Below, in pieces: positions 19,270 to 30,344 of a stretch of 64,000 bases of DNA. Source of the DNA: Nannocystis bainbridge. Lineage in GTDB: Bacteria; Myxococcota_A; Polyangia; Nannocystales; Nannocystaceae. The translations under genes and the position numbers were made by a program. Where the stretch lies: assembly GCF_028368995.1 (NCBI RefSeq), contig NZ_JAQNDL010000001.1, positions 3,870,001 to 3,934,000 of the forward strand, written 5' to 3'. The notes under the pieces are model-generated. The model searched no databases, was not told the origin of the DNA, and was given only the letters and a program-made list of their open reading frames with translations. The stretch's first letter is position 1. Each line of letters starts with the position of its first letter.

Positions 19270-19803
19270 TCAGCCCGGCCGTTCGCCGCGGATGCGCGGC
19301 AGCAGCTCGACGAAGTTGCAGGGCTTGTGGCGGTGGTCGAGCTGCTGCAGCAGGATCTTGTCGAACGCCGTGCGCACCGCCCCGGTCGAGCCGGGCAGCA
19401 GGAACACGTAGGTCGTGCCGCACAGGGCCGCCTCGGCGCGGCTCTGGATCGTCGAAGTCCCGATCTCCGCGAAGCTGAGCCAGCGGAACAGCTCGCCGAA
19501 GCCGGGGATCGGCTTGGTCACCAGGGGCGCCAGCGCCTCGGGCGTCACGTCGCGCGGCGTCACCCCGGTGCCGCCGGTGGTGATCACCACCTCGACCTCC
19601 GGGTCGTCGATGAAGCCTTGCAGGGCTGCGCGGATCTCCTCGCGGTCGTCGCGGACGATCGCGCGGCGGACCACCTTGTGCCCGGCCTCGGTGAGGCGGT
19701 CGACCGCCGTCTGGCCTGACGTATCGGTCGCCAGCGTGCGGGTGTCGGAGACCGTCAGCACGGCGGCGTGCACGGGGATGAACTCGCGGACGGCTTGGTT
19801 CAT
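19270..19803 (-). CDS. moaB: Molybdenum cofactor biosynthesis protein MoaB/Mog-type
   Basis: 177 residues, the normal length for MoaB/MogA, which adenylylate molybdopterin before metal insertion. The family core is clear: AAVLTVSDTRTLATDTSGQT, then VITTGGTGVTPRDVTPEAL with the GGTG nucleotide-binding loop, and the C-terminal FLLPGSTGAVRTAFDKIL. It starts 6 nt after the stop of the upstream lipoprotein gene on the same strand, so the two are probably one transcript. No other moa or moe genes are near. Confidence 0.93.
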   Translation of the reverse strand: MNQAVREFIPVHAAVLTVSDTRTLATDTSGQTAVDRLTEAGHKVVRRAIVRDDREEIRAALQGFIDDPEVEVVITTGGTGVTPRDVTPEALAPLVTKPIPGFGELFRWLSFAEIGTSTIQSRAEAALCGTTYVFLLPGSTGAVRTAFDKILLQQLDHRHKPCNFVELLPRIRGERPG

Positions 19804-19809
19804 GGCGCG

Positions 19810-20694
19810 TCAGTACTCCTGGATCTCCGGCGCCACCACGAACTCCAGCTCCTGGATGCTCGCCGGCTCGCCGAACGTGCTCAGCTCGATGTGGACCAAC
19901 CCGGGCTTGTTCGTCAGCGTCTGCGGGTCGGCGATCGCGTCGGGCACGATGATGGCGATGTACATGTGCTCGAGCGTGCCCATGCCGTCCCCTATCGGAT
20001 AGAAGCCGACCGAATAGTTGTTGAGGCGGGCGAAGTGGCCGCCGAAGCCGACGTTGTGGCCCTCGATATCGACCCACATGTCCACGTGCGGCATCTTCGG
20101 GTTGTCCCAGTCGTTGGGGTCCTCGGTGATCACGAAGTTCTTGCCGCGCAGGCTGAACGCCAGCATCAGCAGCCCCTGACCGCCGCGAACCACCGGCAGC
20201 GTCCCCCCGGCTTCGAGTTTCGCGTACACCGGCGGCAGGAACGGGTCGACCGGGTCGAACACTGCCTGCCCGATCTCGAACTCGACGTCCGAAACGATCC
20301 CCTCGTCCTCGCAGGCTGTGAGGTCGGGGAACGCCGCCGCGTAGTTGCGCAGCTGCGCGTCGCACAGCGCCAGGCAGTCGGCCGCCTCCTCTTCGTTGCC
20401 CGACCAGCAGCTGCCCTCCGCCCCGTGGGTCGCCTCGGCCTCGGCTCCGGCGGCGGCGTCGACCTCCTTCAGGCAGGCCACGTAGCGCAGGCACACCTCT
20501 GGCGCGCCATCGCCGGCCGAGGTCGCCTCGCTGCTGCTGTCGCTCTCGCTCGCCGTCTCGTTGTGCACGCGGAGCTCGCACGCGAGGCAGGCGATCCCGG
20601 CGAGCAGCGGCAGGACGGCCGCCCGCCACCTCTCGGTGAAGACGCCGGGCGGGCGGGCTCCTGGGGCCTCGCGCGGCGAAATAAGCGAAGTCAT
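19810..20694 (-). CDS. Putative lipoprotein, unknown function
   Basis: 294 residues from ATG 20694. A signal sequence ends in LACLAC (lipobox), followed by an acidic Ser/Glu/Thr linker (ASESDSSSEATS). A cluster of Cys residues (CLRYVACLK, CWSGNEEEAADCLALC, TACEDEG) comes next. The C-terminal 170 residues are beta-rich with PHVDMWVDIEGHNVGFGGHFARL. I recognise no family. Another lipoprotein gene diverges from it across 126 bp, which should hold both promoters. The frame continues far upstream without signal or homology, so the longer version is rejected. Confidence 0.72.
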   Translation of the reverse strand: MTSLISPREAPGARPPGVFTERWRAAVLPLLAGIACLACELRVHNETASESDSSSEATSAGDGAPEVCLRYVACLKEVDAAAGAEAEATHGAEGSCWSGNEEEAADCLALCDAQLRNYAAAFPDLTACEDEGIVSDVEFEIGQAVFDPVDPFLPPVYAKLEAGGTLPVVRGGQGLLMLAFSLRGKNFVITEDPNDWDNPKMPHVDMWVDIEGHNVGFGGHFARLNNYSVGFYPIGDGMGTLEHMYIAIIVPDAIADPQTLTNKPGLVHIELSTFGEPASIQELEFVVAPEIQEY

Positions 20695-20820
20695 GGCTGG
20701 ATGGTGCGCCAGGCGCCGGGCGGCGGCAACACACATCGCGGGCGGCGGCCGGGCCGCGCGGATTTTCGCTATGATGGCGCCGCCTTGCTCGTCGCCGGTC
20801 GTCGCCTCGTCACCGCACGG

Positions 20821-21783
20821 ATGCGCCCCGCGCTGGCGCTCGCGGTCGGCCTCCTCGGCGGCTGTTACAGCAGCGACTACCTCGAGGGCCTGTGCGCAAA
20901 CACGGGCGTCTGTCCTGACCCGCCGCCCGAGAGCCCCGTCGCGTTTCGGATCACCTCGCTCGAGCTCGTCGACCCGCACACCTACACCTTCGACCCCGTG
21001 CTCGGCGTGTGCACCGATTCGACCGCCACCCTCAACGGCTTCATCGCCCAGGGCATCGCCGACTACGACGTCAGCAACGTGCTCGTGCTGCGCCCGCTCG
21101 ACCTCAAGAGCGCCGTCGCCAAGCTGCAGTTCGTCTCGGCGCTGTGCATCGCCGGCTCGCCGACCAACTGCACCGACCGCATGATCGCCGGCACCCACAC
21201 CGTCGACATCGACGCCTTCAACCGCGAGGCCGGCGCCTGCGGGAACACCGAGCCCAACTCGCTCAACGCCGCCTACGACGCCCCGCCGCGGCCCCCCGCG
21301 CCGTGCCTCGTCAGCGCCAAGATCGCCGGCACCCCCGTGCGGCTGGCGGCGCAGGCCGGCATGACCCCGCTCGACCTCGCCCTCGTCGAGGTCGAGATCG
21401 CCGCCGCCTACGCGATCGACGGCCAGCCGCAGAAGCTCGTCCAGGGCGTCCTGCGCGGCTTCATGCCCGCGGCCACCGCCATGCTGGCGGCCGGGCAGGC
21501 CAACGGCATCAGCTTCGTCCCGTGGAACGTCCTCGCTGGCGGCGCCGGCTGCCAGGCCGACGCCATGAACACCTTCAGCGACATCGACAACCACGGCCTC
21601 TACGGCCAGGGCGTGTGGATGTACTTCAACTTCACGGCCGAGCGCGTGCAGTGGGCCACCGACCGCCCCGAGCCGATGGCCGAGACCGCTGGCACCGGCG
21701 ACACCGACGGCACCGGCGGCACCGCGGCCACCACGGGCGCCACCGCAGATGGTACGGCGACGACGGTTGGCACCGGCCCGTGA
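20821..21783 (+). CDS. Putative lipoprotein with Thr/Gly-rich tail
   Basis: 320 residues from ATG 20821. A short signal ends in LLGGC, then a Cys-containing segment (LCANTGVCPDPP). The soluble body has Cys pairs near CIAGSPTNC and is followed by a low-complexity C-terminal tail of Thr, Gly, Asp and Ala (GTGDTDGTGGTAATTGATAD). The lipobox with Cys-rich start and acidic/Thr linkers is typical of this organism's surface proteins. No family recognised. It ends 22 bp before the DUF5924-type gene. Confidence 0.75.
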   Translation: MRPALALAVGLLGGCYSSDYLEGLCANTGVCPDPPPESPVAFRITSLELVDPHTYTFDPVLGVCTDSTATLNGFIAQGIADYDVSNVLVLRPLDLKSAVAKLQFVSALCIAGSPTNCTDRMIAGTHTVDIDAFNREAGACGNTEPNSLNAAYDAPPRPPAPCLVSAKIAGTPVRLAAQAGMTPLDLALVEVEIAAAYAIDGQPQKLVQGVLRGFMPAATAMLAAGQANGISFVPWNVLAGGAGCQADAMNTFSDIDNHGLYGQGVWMYFNFTAERVQWATDRPEPMAETAGTGDTDGTGGTAATTGATADGTATTVGTGP

Positions 21784-21805
21784 ATCACGCATCCTCACCC
21801 ATCGG

Positions 21806-23047
21806 ATGGCCGAGACGCCGCAGGACCCGAAGATCGAGCCCACTGAAGCCAGCGCCGTCCCGCCCGCGCCGCCCGTGCCGCCCGTGGGCACGCCGACCGC
21901 CGCGCTGAGCCCCGAGCTGCAGGTCGCCGCCGCCGAGCTGGCGCAGGTCGGCGACGAGACCGGCGAGCCTGTCGATGTCCCCAAGGACATGACGGCCGGC
22001 GAGATCGCCACCGTCAAGCGCTTCGCCAGGTTCCGCGCCTTCTTTGCCAAGCACGGTCACCTGCTGTGGTGGCTGCACTCGGCCTACGCCATGACCTTCG
22101 GCGCGTTCGTCATGATGTACGCCGCCGAGGGCTACGACCGCGCCCGCTGGATGGTCGTGCTGTTGTGCGCCGGCTGGCTGGTGATCGTCATGTTCTTCCG
22201 CCACTTCGGCCAGGGCCGCGGGCAGAAGGACAGGGTCACCGACGCCAAGTCGAAGCTGCGCTTCTACGTGATGACCACGGCGCTGAAGAACCTCTACCAG
22301 AGCATGCTGTTCTTCCTGGTGCCCTTCTATTGGAAGGCCGCCACGCTCGACGCCGACAACCGCTTCTTCCTCTACCTGCTCGGCCTGCTCGCGCTGCTGT
22401 CGACCGTCGACGTCGTGTTCGACCAGGTCTTGATGCGCTACAAGGCCCCGGCCTCGGTCGTCTACCTGTTCATCCTGTTCGCCTGCCTCAACCTGGTGTT
22501 GCCGGCGATCTTCCCTGACACGCGCACGCTCGTCACCTTGCTGGCCGCAGCCGCGCTGGCGACGGTGGTGTTCTTCACCATGCACGTGCCGTTCAAGAAC
22601 CTGCTCAAGCCGGCGTGGTTCTTCGCCCTGGTGGCCGCCGTCGGCATGGCCGTGTTCATCGCCTACGCCGGCCGGCGCGGCATCCCGCCGGTGCCGATGT
22701 ACGTCGCCGTCGGCGCGGTCGGCCCGACCCTCTTGCCCGACGGTCGCCTCAGCATGCACGTCAGCGCCCTCCACGAGTCGCTGATCACCGAGATGCACGC
22801 GATCACCGACGTCGTCACCCCGGGCGGCCGCGGCGACAACCTCCTGCACGTCTGGCGTCACCGCGGCCTCGAGGTCCAGCGCGGCGCCAGCGAGCCCGCC
22901 GTCGACCCACCGCCCGGCAGCGTCCGCCTGCGTTCCACCTTGCGTTCGTTCCACATCCCCTCGGACCGCACCGGCCCGTGGAGCATCGACGTCGTCACCG
23001 AGGACGACCAGTTGGTCGGGCGCGTCGAATTCGAGGTCATCCAATGA
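21806..23047 (+). CDS. DUF5924/DUF2914-type multi-pass membrane protein
   Basis: 413 residues from ATG 21806. After an acidic Pro/Ala-rich cytoplasmic segment there are seven or so hydrophobic helices between about residues 80 and 300 (for example LLWWLHSAYAMTFGAFVMMY and FLYLLGLLALLSTVDVVF). A soluble beta domain of about 110 residues follows, ending GPWSIDVVTEDDQLVGRVEFEV, the pattern of DUF2914. The stop overlaps the aroA start (ATGA), so the genes are translationally coupled. Function unknown. Confidence 0.82.
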   Translation: MAETPQDPKIEPTEASAVPPAPPVPPVGTPTAALSPELQVAAAELAQVGDETGEPVDVPKDMTAGEIATVKRFARFRAFFAKHGHLLWWLHSAYAMTFGAFVMMYAAEGYDRARWMVVLLCAGWLVIVMFFRHFGQGRGQKDRVTDAKSKLRFYVMTTALKNLYQSMLFFLVPFYWKAATLDADNRFFLYLLGLLALLSTVDVVFDQVLMRYKAPASVVYLFILFACLNLVLPAIFPDTRTLVTLLAAAALATVVFFTMHVPFKNLLKPAWFFALVAAVGMAVFIAYAGRRGIPPVPMYVAVGAVGPTLLPDGRLSMHVSALHESLITEMHAITDVVTPGGRGDNLLHVWRHRGLEVQRGASEPAVDPPPGSVRLRSTLRSFHIPSDRTGPWSIDVVTEDDQLVGRVEFEVIQ

Positions 23048-24330
23048 CGAGCGAAGTCCGCGTCCGCCCCCCACCCGGCCCGATCTTGGCCGCCCTCACC
23101 CCGCCTGGCTCGAAGAGCCTGACCAACCGCGCGCTTGTCCTTGCGGCCATGTCCGAAGGGACATCCATGCTGCGCGGCTGCCTCGACTCCGAGGACACCC
23201 AGGTCATGCGCGCCGCGCTGGCCCGCTGCGGCGTCGTCTGCGAGGCCAGCGAGGACGCCAGCGAGGTCCGCGTCACCGGCGTCGGCGGCCCGCTGACGCG
23301 CGTCGACGAGCCCGAGCGGCCGATCGACGTCGCCACCGCCGGCACCGCCGCTCGCTTCCTCGCCGCCGTGTTCGCCGCCTCGCCGATCACCTGCCTCGTC
23401 GACGGCAGCGCGCGCATGCGCGAACGGCCCATGGAGGGCCTCCTGCAGGCTCTGCGGGCCCAGGGCGCCGACATCCGCTGCACCGCCGCCGAGGACATGT
23501 TGCCGTGCGAGATCCGCGGCGCTCGCCTGCGCGGCGGCGAGATCCGCCTCGCTCGCCCGCCCAGCTCCCAGTTCATCTCCGCCCTCCTGATCGCCGCCCC
23601 GCTCGCCGACGCTCCGCTGCGCATCGTGCTCGAGCAGGGCACCCCCGCGCGGCCCTACGTCGACATGACCCTCGCCTGCCTGCGTGACTTCGGGGCCGAC
23701 GCGCGCTGGCTCGAGCGAGATGTGCTCGAGGTCAGCCCCACCACCTTGCGCGGCCGCGACTACCACGTCGAGCCCGACGCCTCCGCCGCCACCTACTTGC
23801 TGTCGCTGGCCGCGATCTTCGGCGGCGAGGTGCGCGTCCCCGGCCTCGGTCGCGCCAGCCAGCAGGGCGACACCCGCTTCTGCGACGTGCTCGGGCGCAT
23901 GGGCGCGAGCGTCCTCCAGGGCCCCGAGATCACCCTCGTGCGCGGCGCCGGCACCCTGCACGGCGTCGACCTCGACCTCTCCGACATGCCCGACACCACG
24001 CTGACCGCCGCCGTGCTCGCGCTGCACGCCGTCGGGCCGACGCGGATCCGCGGCGTCGAGGTCCTGCGTCACCACGAGAGCGACCGGATCGCCGCTGCCG
24101 CCACCGAGCTGCGCAAGCTCGGCGCCGAGGTCGTCGAGCACGAAGACGGCCTCGACATCACCCCGCCGGCGCAGATCGTCGCTGGCGCCGCGATCGACAC
24201 CTACCGCGACCACCGCGTCGCCATGGCCTTCAGTCTCGCCGGCCACGTCACGATCCGCGACCCCGGCTGCGTCGCCAAGACCTTCCCCAAGTACTTCGAG
24301 GTCCTCGCCGGCCTCGGCATGGTCGAGTGA
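23044..24330 (+). CDS. aroA: 3-phosphoshikimate 1-carboxyvinyltransferase (EPSP synthase)
   Basis: Sixth step of the shikimate pathway: shikimate-3-phosphate plus PEP to EPSP. 428 residues, normal length. Motifs in order are PPGSKSLTNRALVLAA (substrate Lys/Ser/Arg), DVATAGTAARFLAAVFA, RERPMEGLLQALRAQGAD, PPSSQFISALLIAAP, DASAATYLLSLAAIFGGEV, and the C-terminal signature DTYRDHRVAMAFSLAG. The segment AAMSEGTSML is encoded by a palindromic element (23148-23165), yet aligns with the family's usual A-x-A-E-G-T-S without a length change. It overlaps both neighbours by 4 bp. Confidence 0.96.
   Translation: MTSEVRVRPPPGPILAALTPPGSKSLTNRALVLAAMSEGTSMLRGCLDSEDTQVMRAALARCGVVCEASEDASEVRVTGVGGPLTRVDEPERPIDVATAGTAARFLAAVFAASPITCLVDGSARMRERPMEGLLQALRAQGADIRCTAAEDMLPCEIRGARLRGGEIRLARPPSSQFISALLIAAPLADAPLRIVLEQGTPARPYVDMTLACLRDFGADARWLERDVLEVSPTTLRGRDYHVEPDASAATYLLSLAAIFGGEVRVPGLGRASQQGDTRFCDVLGRMGASVLQGPEITLVRGAGTLHGVDLDLSDMPDTTLTAAVLALHAVGPTRIRGVEVLRHHESDRIAAAATELRKLGAEVVEHEDGLDITPPAQIVAGAAIDTYRDHRVAMAFSLAGHVTIRDPGCVAKTFPKYFEVLAGLGMVE
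23148..23165. repeat. Palindromic element inside aroA (CATGTCC-GAAG-GGACATC)
   Basis: Core TGTCC-GAAG-GGACA, reading M-S-E-G-T-S in the aroA frame at a conserved position. Confidence 0.8.
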
Positions 24331-25658
24331 GCGTGCGCGCCGGCGACCTCGTCACCGTCGACCTCGAGGTGCTCACGCCCGAGGGCGACGGGCTGTCCGA
24401 AAGCACAGGTACTTCGGTCCATGTCCCCGGGGTTTATCCCGGCGAGCGCGCCGAGGTCCGGGTCGAGCACGTCTCGCGCCAGACCCCGCGGGCCCACGCC
24501 CGCCTGCGCACGCTGCTGCAGGCCCACCCGGCCCGGGTCGCGCCGCCCTGCCCGCACAGCGACGCCGGCATCGCCCCCCGCCGCGGCGCCTGCTCCGGCT
24601 GCCCGCTGCAGGCCCTCGACCTCGCCGCCCAGCGCGAGCTCAAGCGCGCGGCTCTGGTCCGCCGCCACGGCCTCGACCCCGGCCCGCTGGTCGCCGGCCC
24701 CGACGCCTGGGGTTATCGGTGGTCGAGCAAGCGGATCATCACAGGTACTTCGGGACATGTCCTCGTGGGCAGCTACCACCGCGGCTCGCACGCCCCGGCC
24801 GCCATGAATGACTGCCGCGTCGACCACCCGAGCATCGCCGCCGCCGCGCGCGAGCTGCAGGCCGCCGCCTCGGCCCTGGCGATCGTCCCCTACGACGAGG
24901 CCACCGGCAGCGGCGACCTGCGCTACGCCTGGTTCAAGACCGACGGCCGGGACGTCCTCCTCACCCTCATCACCGCCGCCAGCCCGAGCCCCGCGGCCGA
25001 GCTGCTACCCGCCGCCCTGAAGCTGCCCGCCGGCGTCGCCTGGAGCGTGCAGGCCGGCCGCGGCAACGCCGTGCGCGGCGAGCCGCCCGTGCAGCTGCGC
25101 GGACGACCTGTCCTTTCAGTCAGCCTCGCCGGCGTCCCCGTCGAGGTCGGCCCGCTCGGGTTCTTGCAGCCCAATCCGCGCGTCGCCGAGCTCGCCTATC
25201 GCGACCTCGTCGCCGACGAGGCCGGCGCCCCGCACCGCGGCAAACTCGCCTTCGACCTCTACGCCGGCGCCGGGGTGACGACTGCCTTGCTGCGGCGCGA
25301 GTTCGCCGAGGTCGTCCCGTGCGAGGTCTACCCCGAGAGCGCCGCCGCGCTGGGCGTCCCCGCCGAACCCGCCGAGGTCTTCCTCGCCCGCCAGCAGGCC
25401 GAAGGTCGCCACCCCGAGCTCGTCGTCGCCAACCCGCCGCGCGGCGGCATGGGCCCCGCCGTGTGCGCCGCCCTGGTCCGCCAGGCCGCCCCGCGCCTGC
25501 AGATCATGAGCTGCAGCGCCGACGCCCTGGTCCGCGACCTCGCCACGCTGCAGGCCGGCGGCTACGTCCTCCGCCGCCTGCGCGCCTACGACACCCTGCC
25601 CCACACCCCACACCTCGAGCTCGTCGCCTGGCTGTCCCACGGGACAGGCGACGACTGA
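24327..25658 (+). CDS. TrmA/RlmD-family RNA (uracil-5-)-methyltransferase
   Basis: SAM-dependent m5U methyltransferase of 443 residues, GTG start overlapping the aroA stop. A TRAM domain covers about 1-70 (VTVDLEVLTPEGDG...VHVPGVYPGERAEV). The iron-sulfur Cys cluster follows (Pro-Cys-Pro-His and CSGCPLQ). The Rossmann core has FDLYAGAGVTTALL, VVANPPRGGMGP, and the catalytic Cys in IMSCSADALVRDLATL, then HLELVAWL. The exact rRNA or tRNA site cannot be told. At least four palindromic elements are in frame in the coding sequence, two of them giving the similar peptides TGTSVHV and TGTSGHV. Confidence 0.9.
   Translation: MSVRAGDLVTVDLEVLTPEGDGLSESTGTSVHVPGVYPGERAEVRVEHVSRQTPRAHARLRTLLQAHPARVAPPCPHSDAGIAPRRGACSGCPLQALDLAAQRELKRAALVRRHGLDPGPLVAGPDAWGYRWSSKRIITGTSGHVLVGSYHRGSHAPAAMNDCRVDHPSIAAAARELQAAASALAIVPYDEATGSGDLRYAWFKTDGRDVLLTLITAASPSPAAELLPAALKLPAGVAWSVQAGRGNAVRGEPPVQLRGRPVLSVSLAGVPVEVGPLGFLQPNPRVAELAYRDLVADEAGAPHRGKLAFDLYAGAGVTTALLRREFAEVVPCEVYPESAAALGVPAEPAEVFLARQQAEGRHPELVVANPPRGGMGPAVCAALVRQAAPRLQIMSCSADALVRDLATLQAGGYVLRRLRAYDTLPHTPHLELVAWLSHGTGDD
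24393..24431. repeat. Palindromic elements in the TRAM-domain coding region
   Basis: CTGTCC-GAAA-GCACAGG at 24393-24409, then TTCGGTCCATGTCCCCGG. In frame, encoding LSESTGTSVHVPG. Confidence 0.7.
24741..24763. repeat. Palindromic element in methyltransferase gene
   Basis: ACAGGTACTTCGGGACATGTCC. This nearly repeats the sequence at 24405-24426 (two differences over the shared stretch) and is in the same reading frame. Confidence 0.7.
25632..25648. repeat. Palindromic element at 3' end of methyltransferase gene
   Basis: CTGTCC-CACG-GGACAG, a perfect 6-bp stem, encoding LSHGTG just before the stop codon. Confidence 0.8.
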
Positions 25659-25764
25659 GCCTCAAGATCACCGCCGCGTCACCTCGACCGACGACCTCGC
25701 TTCGGACGAGCGTCGGCTCGCATCCGGGCGGCGGATCTCTCGGAGTTCATCGACCCCGAATTCA

Positions 25765-25808
25765 ACATGTCTTTCGGAACATGCCCCCACGGGCATGTCC
25801 CTTAAAAC
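25765..25808. repeat. Two or three palindromic elements
   Basis: Between the convergent methyltransferase and HAD genes: ACATGTC-TTTC-GGAACATG, then a perfect CATGCCC-CCAC-GGGCATG (25780-25797), then TGTCCCTTAAAACA. Confidence 0.8.
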
Positions 25809-25812
25809 AGCA

Positions 25813-26469
25813 TCAGAGCTCGGCCTCGATCTCGCGCAGCAGCCCCGGCAGCGCGCGCAGATCGGCGGCCAGCCAGCGAGCGCCGGCTGCGCGCAGCTCG
25901 TCCTCGCTGCCCATCCCGTGCAGCACCCCGATGGTCGGGATCCCGTGGACCTGCGCGCCGGCCACGTCGTGGCGGCGGTCGCCGACCATCACCAGCCCCT
26001 CGGCGCGGCCGGCGAACGAATGCAGCGCGCGGGCGATCACCGCCGCCTTGGGCTCCACGTCGAGGGCGAGCGAGCGGCCGCAGATCGCCTTGAACAGGTG
26101 CGCCACCCCGAGGCCGGCGAGGATCGGTCGCGCGTACACCTCGGGCTTGCTGGTCGCCACGGCCAGCTCGGTGCGCTGCGCCAGCTCCGTCACCACCTCG
26201 ACCAAACCGGCGGCCGGCCGCGTCTCGTCGACCGAGGTCGCCGCGTAGCGCTCGCGATACGCCGCGATGAAGCGCGCGAGCAGCTGCGGATCGTCGCCGA
26301 TCACCGACTGCGCGCTCTCCTCGAGCGGCGGCCCGATCAGCGGCCGCAGCGACGTCAGGGTCAGCGGCGGGCGGCCGAGCGTCTGGAGCGCGTGGTTGAA
26401 GCAAGCGCCGATCGAGGCCAGCGAGTCGACCAGCACGCCGTCGAGGTCGAAGAGGACGCCGCGGAGCAC
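25813..26469 (-). CDS. HAD-superfamily phosphatase, phosphoglycolate phosphatase-like
   Basis: 218 residues from GTG 26469. Motif I is VLFDLDGVLVDS with the nucleophile and acid Asp residues. Motif II/III is AVATSKPEVYARPIL with a conserved Ser and Lys. Motif IV is VMVGDRRHDVAGAQVHGIPTIGVLHGMGS. An alpha-helical type-1 cap lies between. This matches the Gph/PGP branch of HAD hydrolases (2-phosphoglycolate or small phosphosugar substrates); the precise substrate is not certain. It is followed by palindromes and preceded by a 500-bp non-coding stretch. Confidence 0.88.
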   Translation of the reverse strand: MLRGVLFDLDGVLVDSLASIGACFNHALQTLGRPPLTLTSLRPLIGPPLEESAQSVIGDDPQLLARFIAAYRERYAATSVDETRPAAGLVEVVTELAQRTELAVATSKPEVYARPILAGLGVAHLFKAICGRSLALDVEPKAAVIARALHSFAGRAEGLVMVGDRRHDVAGAQVHGIPTIGVLHGMGSEDELRAAGARWLAADLRALPGLLREIEAEL

Positions 26470-26975
26470 GAGGGCTGTCTAGCACTCGCAGCGGCTTGAA
26501 GTCGCGCTCGGCGGGAGATCCGGAACTGTGGGACAGATCGTCGTGTGGATGCACACGATTGCATCGCAGCGCCAGGCGGCGGCCGACGCACGCATCGCAG
26601 CGCGTGTCGACTTCGCGACTGCGAAGCTCGCGACGAATGCAGCGCGCTCCGCAGTCGTGATGCGGCGCGGCGAGTCAGCACACGAATTGTCCCGAAGGAC
26701 AGGTTGCGAGCCGCCGGCCGAGCGCCGAGAGAAGTCGTTGAACATCGCCGTAGAACGCCGTTGGAGCCCGAAATTCCGCGATCCGTGCGAGCGCACACGC
26801 GTGCGCGTCCACACGGTTTTGCGACGATCCATGACGACTTCGAGAGTCGCGCGACGATCGCCGATGTTCGCCAAGCAGCTCCCCCGGCCCACCGCACGCA
26901 TCGCGCGAATCGTGCGAGAGCACACGATGCACAGCGGCACACGAAGCGACGAGCCCATGTAATTTTTTGTCTGCG
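26470..26975. other. Non-coding stretch with several inverted repeats, upstream of boxC
   Basis: About 500 bp of lower GC than the genes around it. No frame looks like a real protein. It contains a palindromic element at 26688-26701 (TGTCC-CGAA-GGACA), a hairpin TCGTGTG-GATG-CACACGA at 26541-26558, and an ATCGTG/CACGAT inverted pair at 26909-26928. It probably carries the promoters of the HAD gene and of boxC-boxB; no classical -35/-10 is obvious. Confidence 0.55.
26686..26704. repeat. Palindromic element (TTGTCC-CGAA-GGACAG)
   Basis: Perfect 5-bp core with a CGAA loop, intergenic between the HAD gene and boxC. Confidence 0.8.
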
Positions 26976-28649
<1,674 letters not shown>

Positions 28650-28703
28650 GCACCCCCGACTTCACCCCCGCTCTCCCGCCCGTCTTCGGAGCACACGGAT
28701 CCC

Positions 28704-30128
<1,425 letters not shown>

Positions 30129-30151
30129 TTCGTCGCTCGCTCCACGCCCAC

Positions 30152-30177
30152 GGCCTCGGTTCTCGCGAACCGGGGCC
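30152..30177 (+). terminator. Probable terminator after boxB
   Basis: 11-bp stem GGCCTCGGTTC / GAACCGGGGCC with one G-T wobble and a TCGC loop, 23 bp after the boxB stop. Only a weak T-containing tail (GTTCGCATTTC) follows, so efficiency is uncertain. Confidence 0.6.
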
Positions 30178-30344
30178 GTTCGCATTTCGCGGCCTCGTCT
30201 TCGGCGTCGCGACGAAACAGGCCCCGCGCTGCGCGAGCCGGCTCCGGCTCACCGAACCGGGGCCGCTTCTGCGTCGCGCTCACAATGGGGGCAGGAGAGG
30301 TCGCCGCTGCGTCGTTCGAGCAGCGGCGCGACCTGTCCTTTCGC

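Noticed and set aside
19810..22050. A 746-residue minus-strand reading that extends the lipoprotein gene across its divergent neighbour
   Set aside because: Only the part from ATG 20694 has a signal peptide and protein-like sequence; the rest is antisense to the lipoprotein and membrane-protein genes at 20821-23047.
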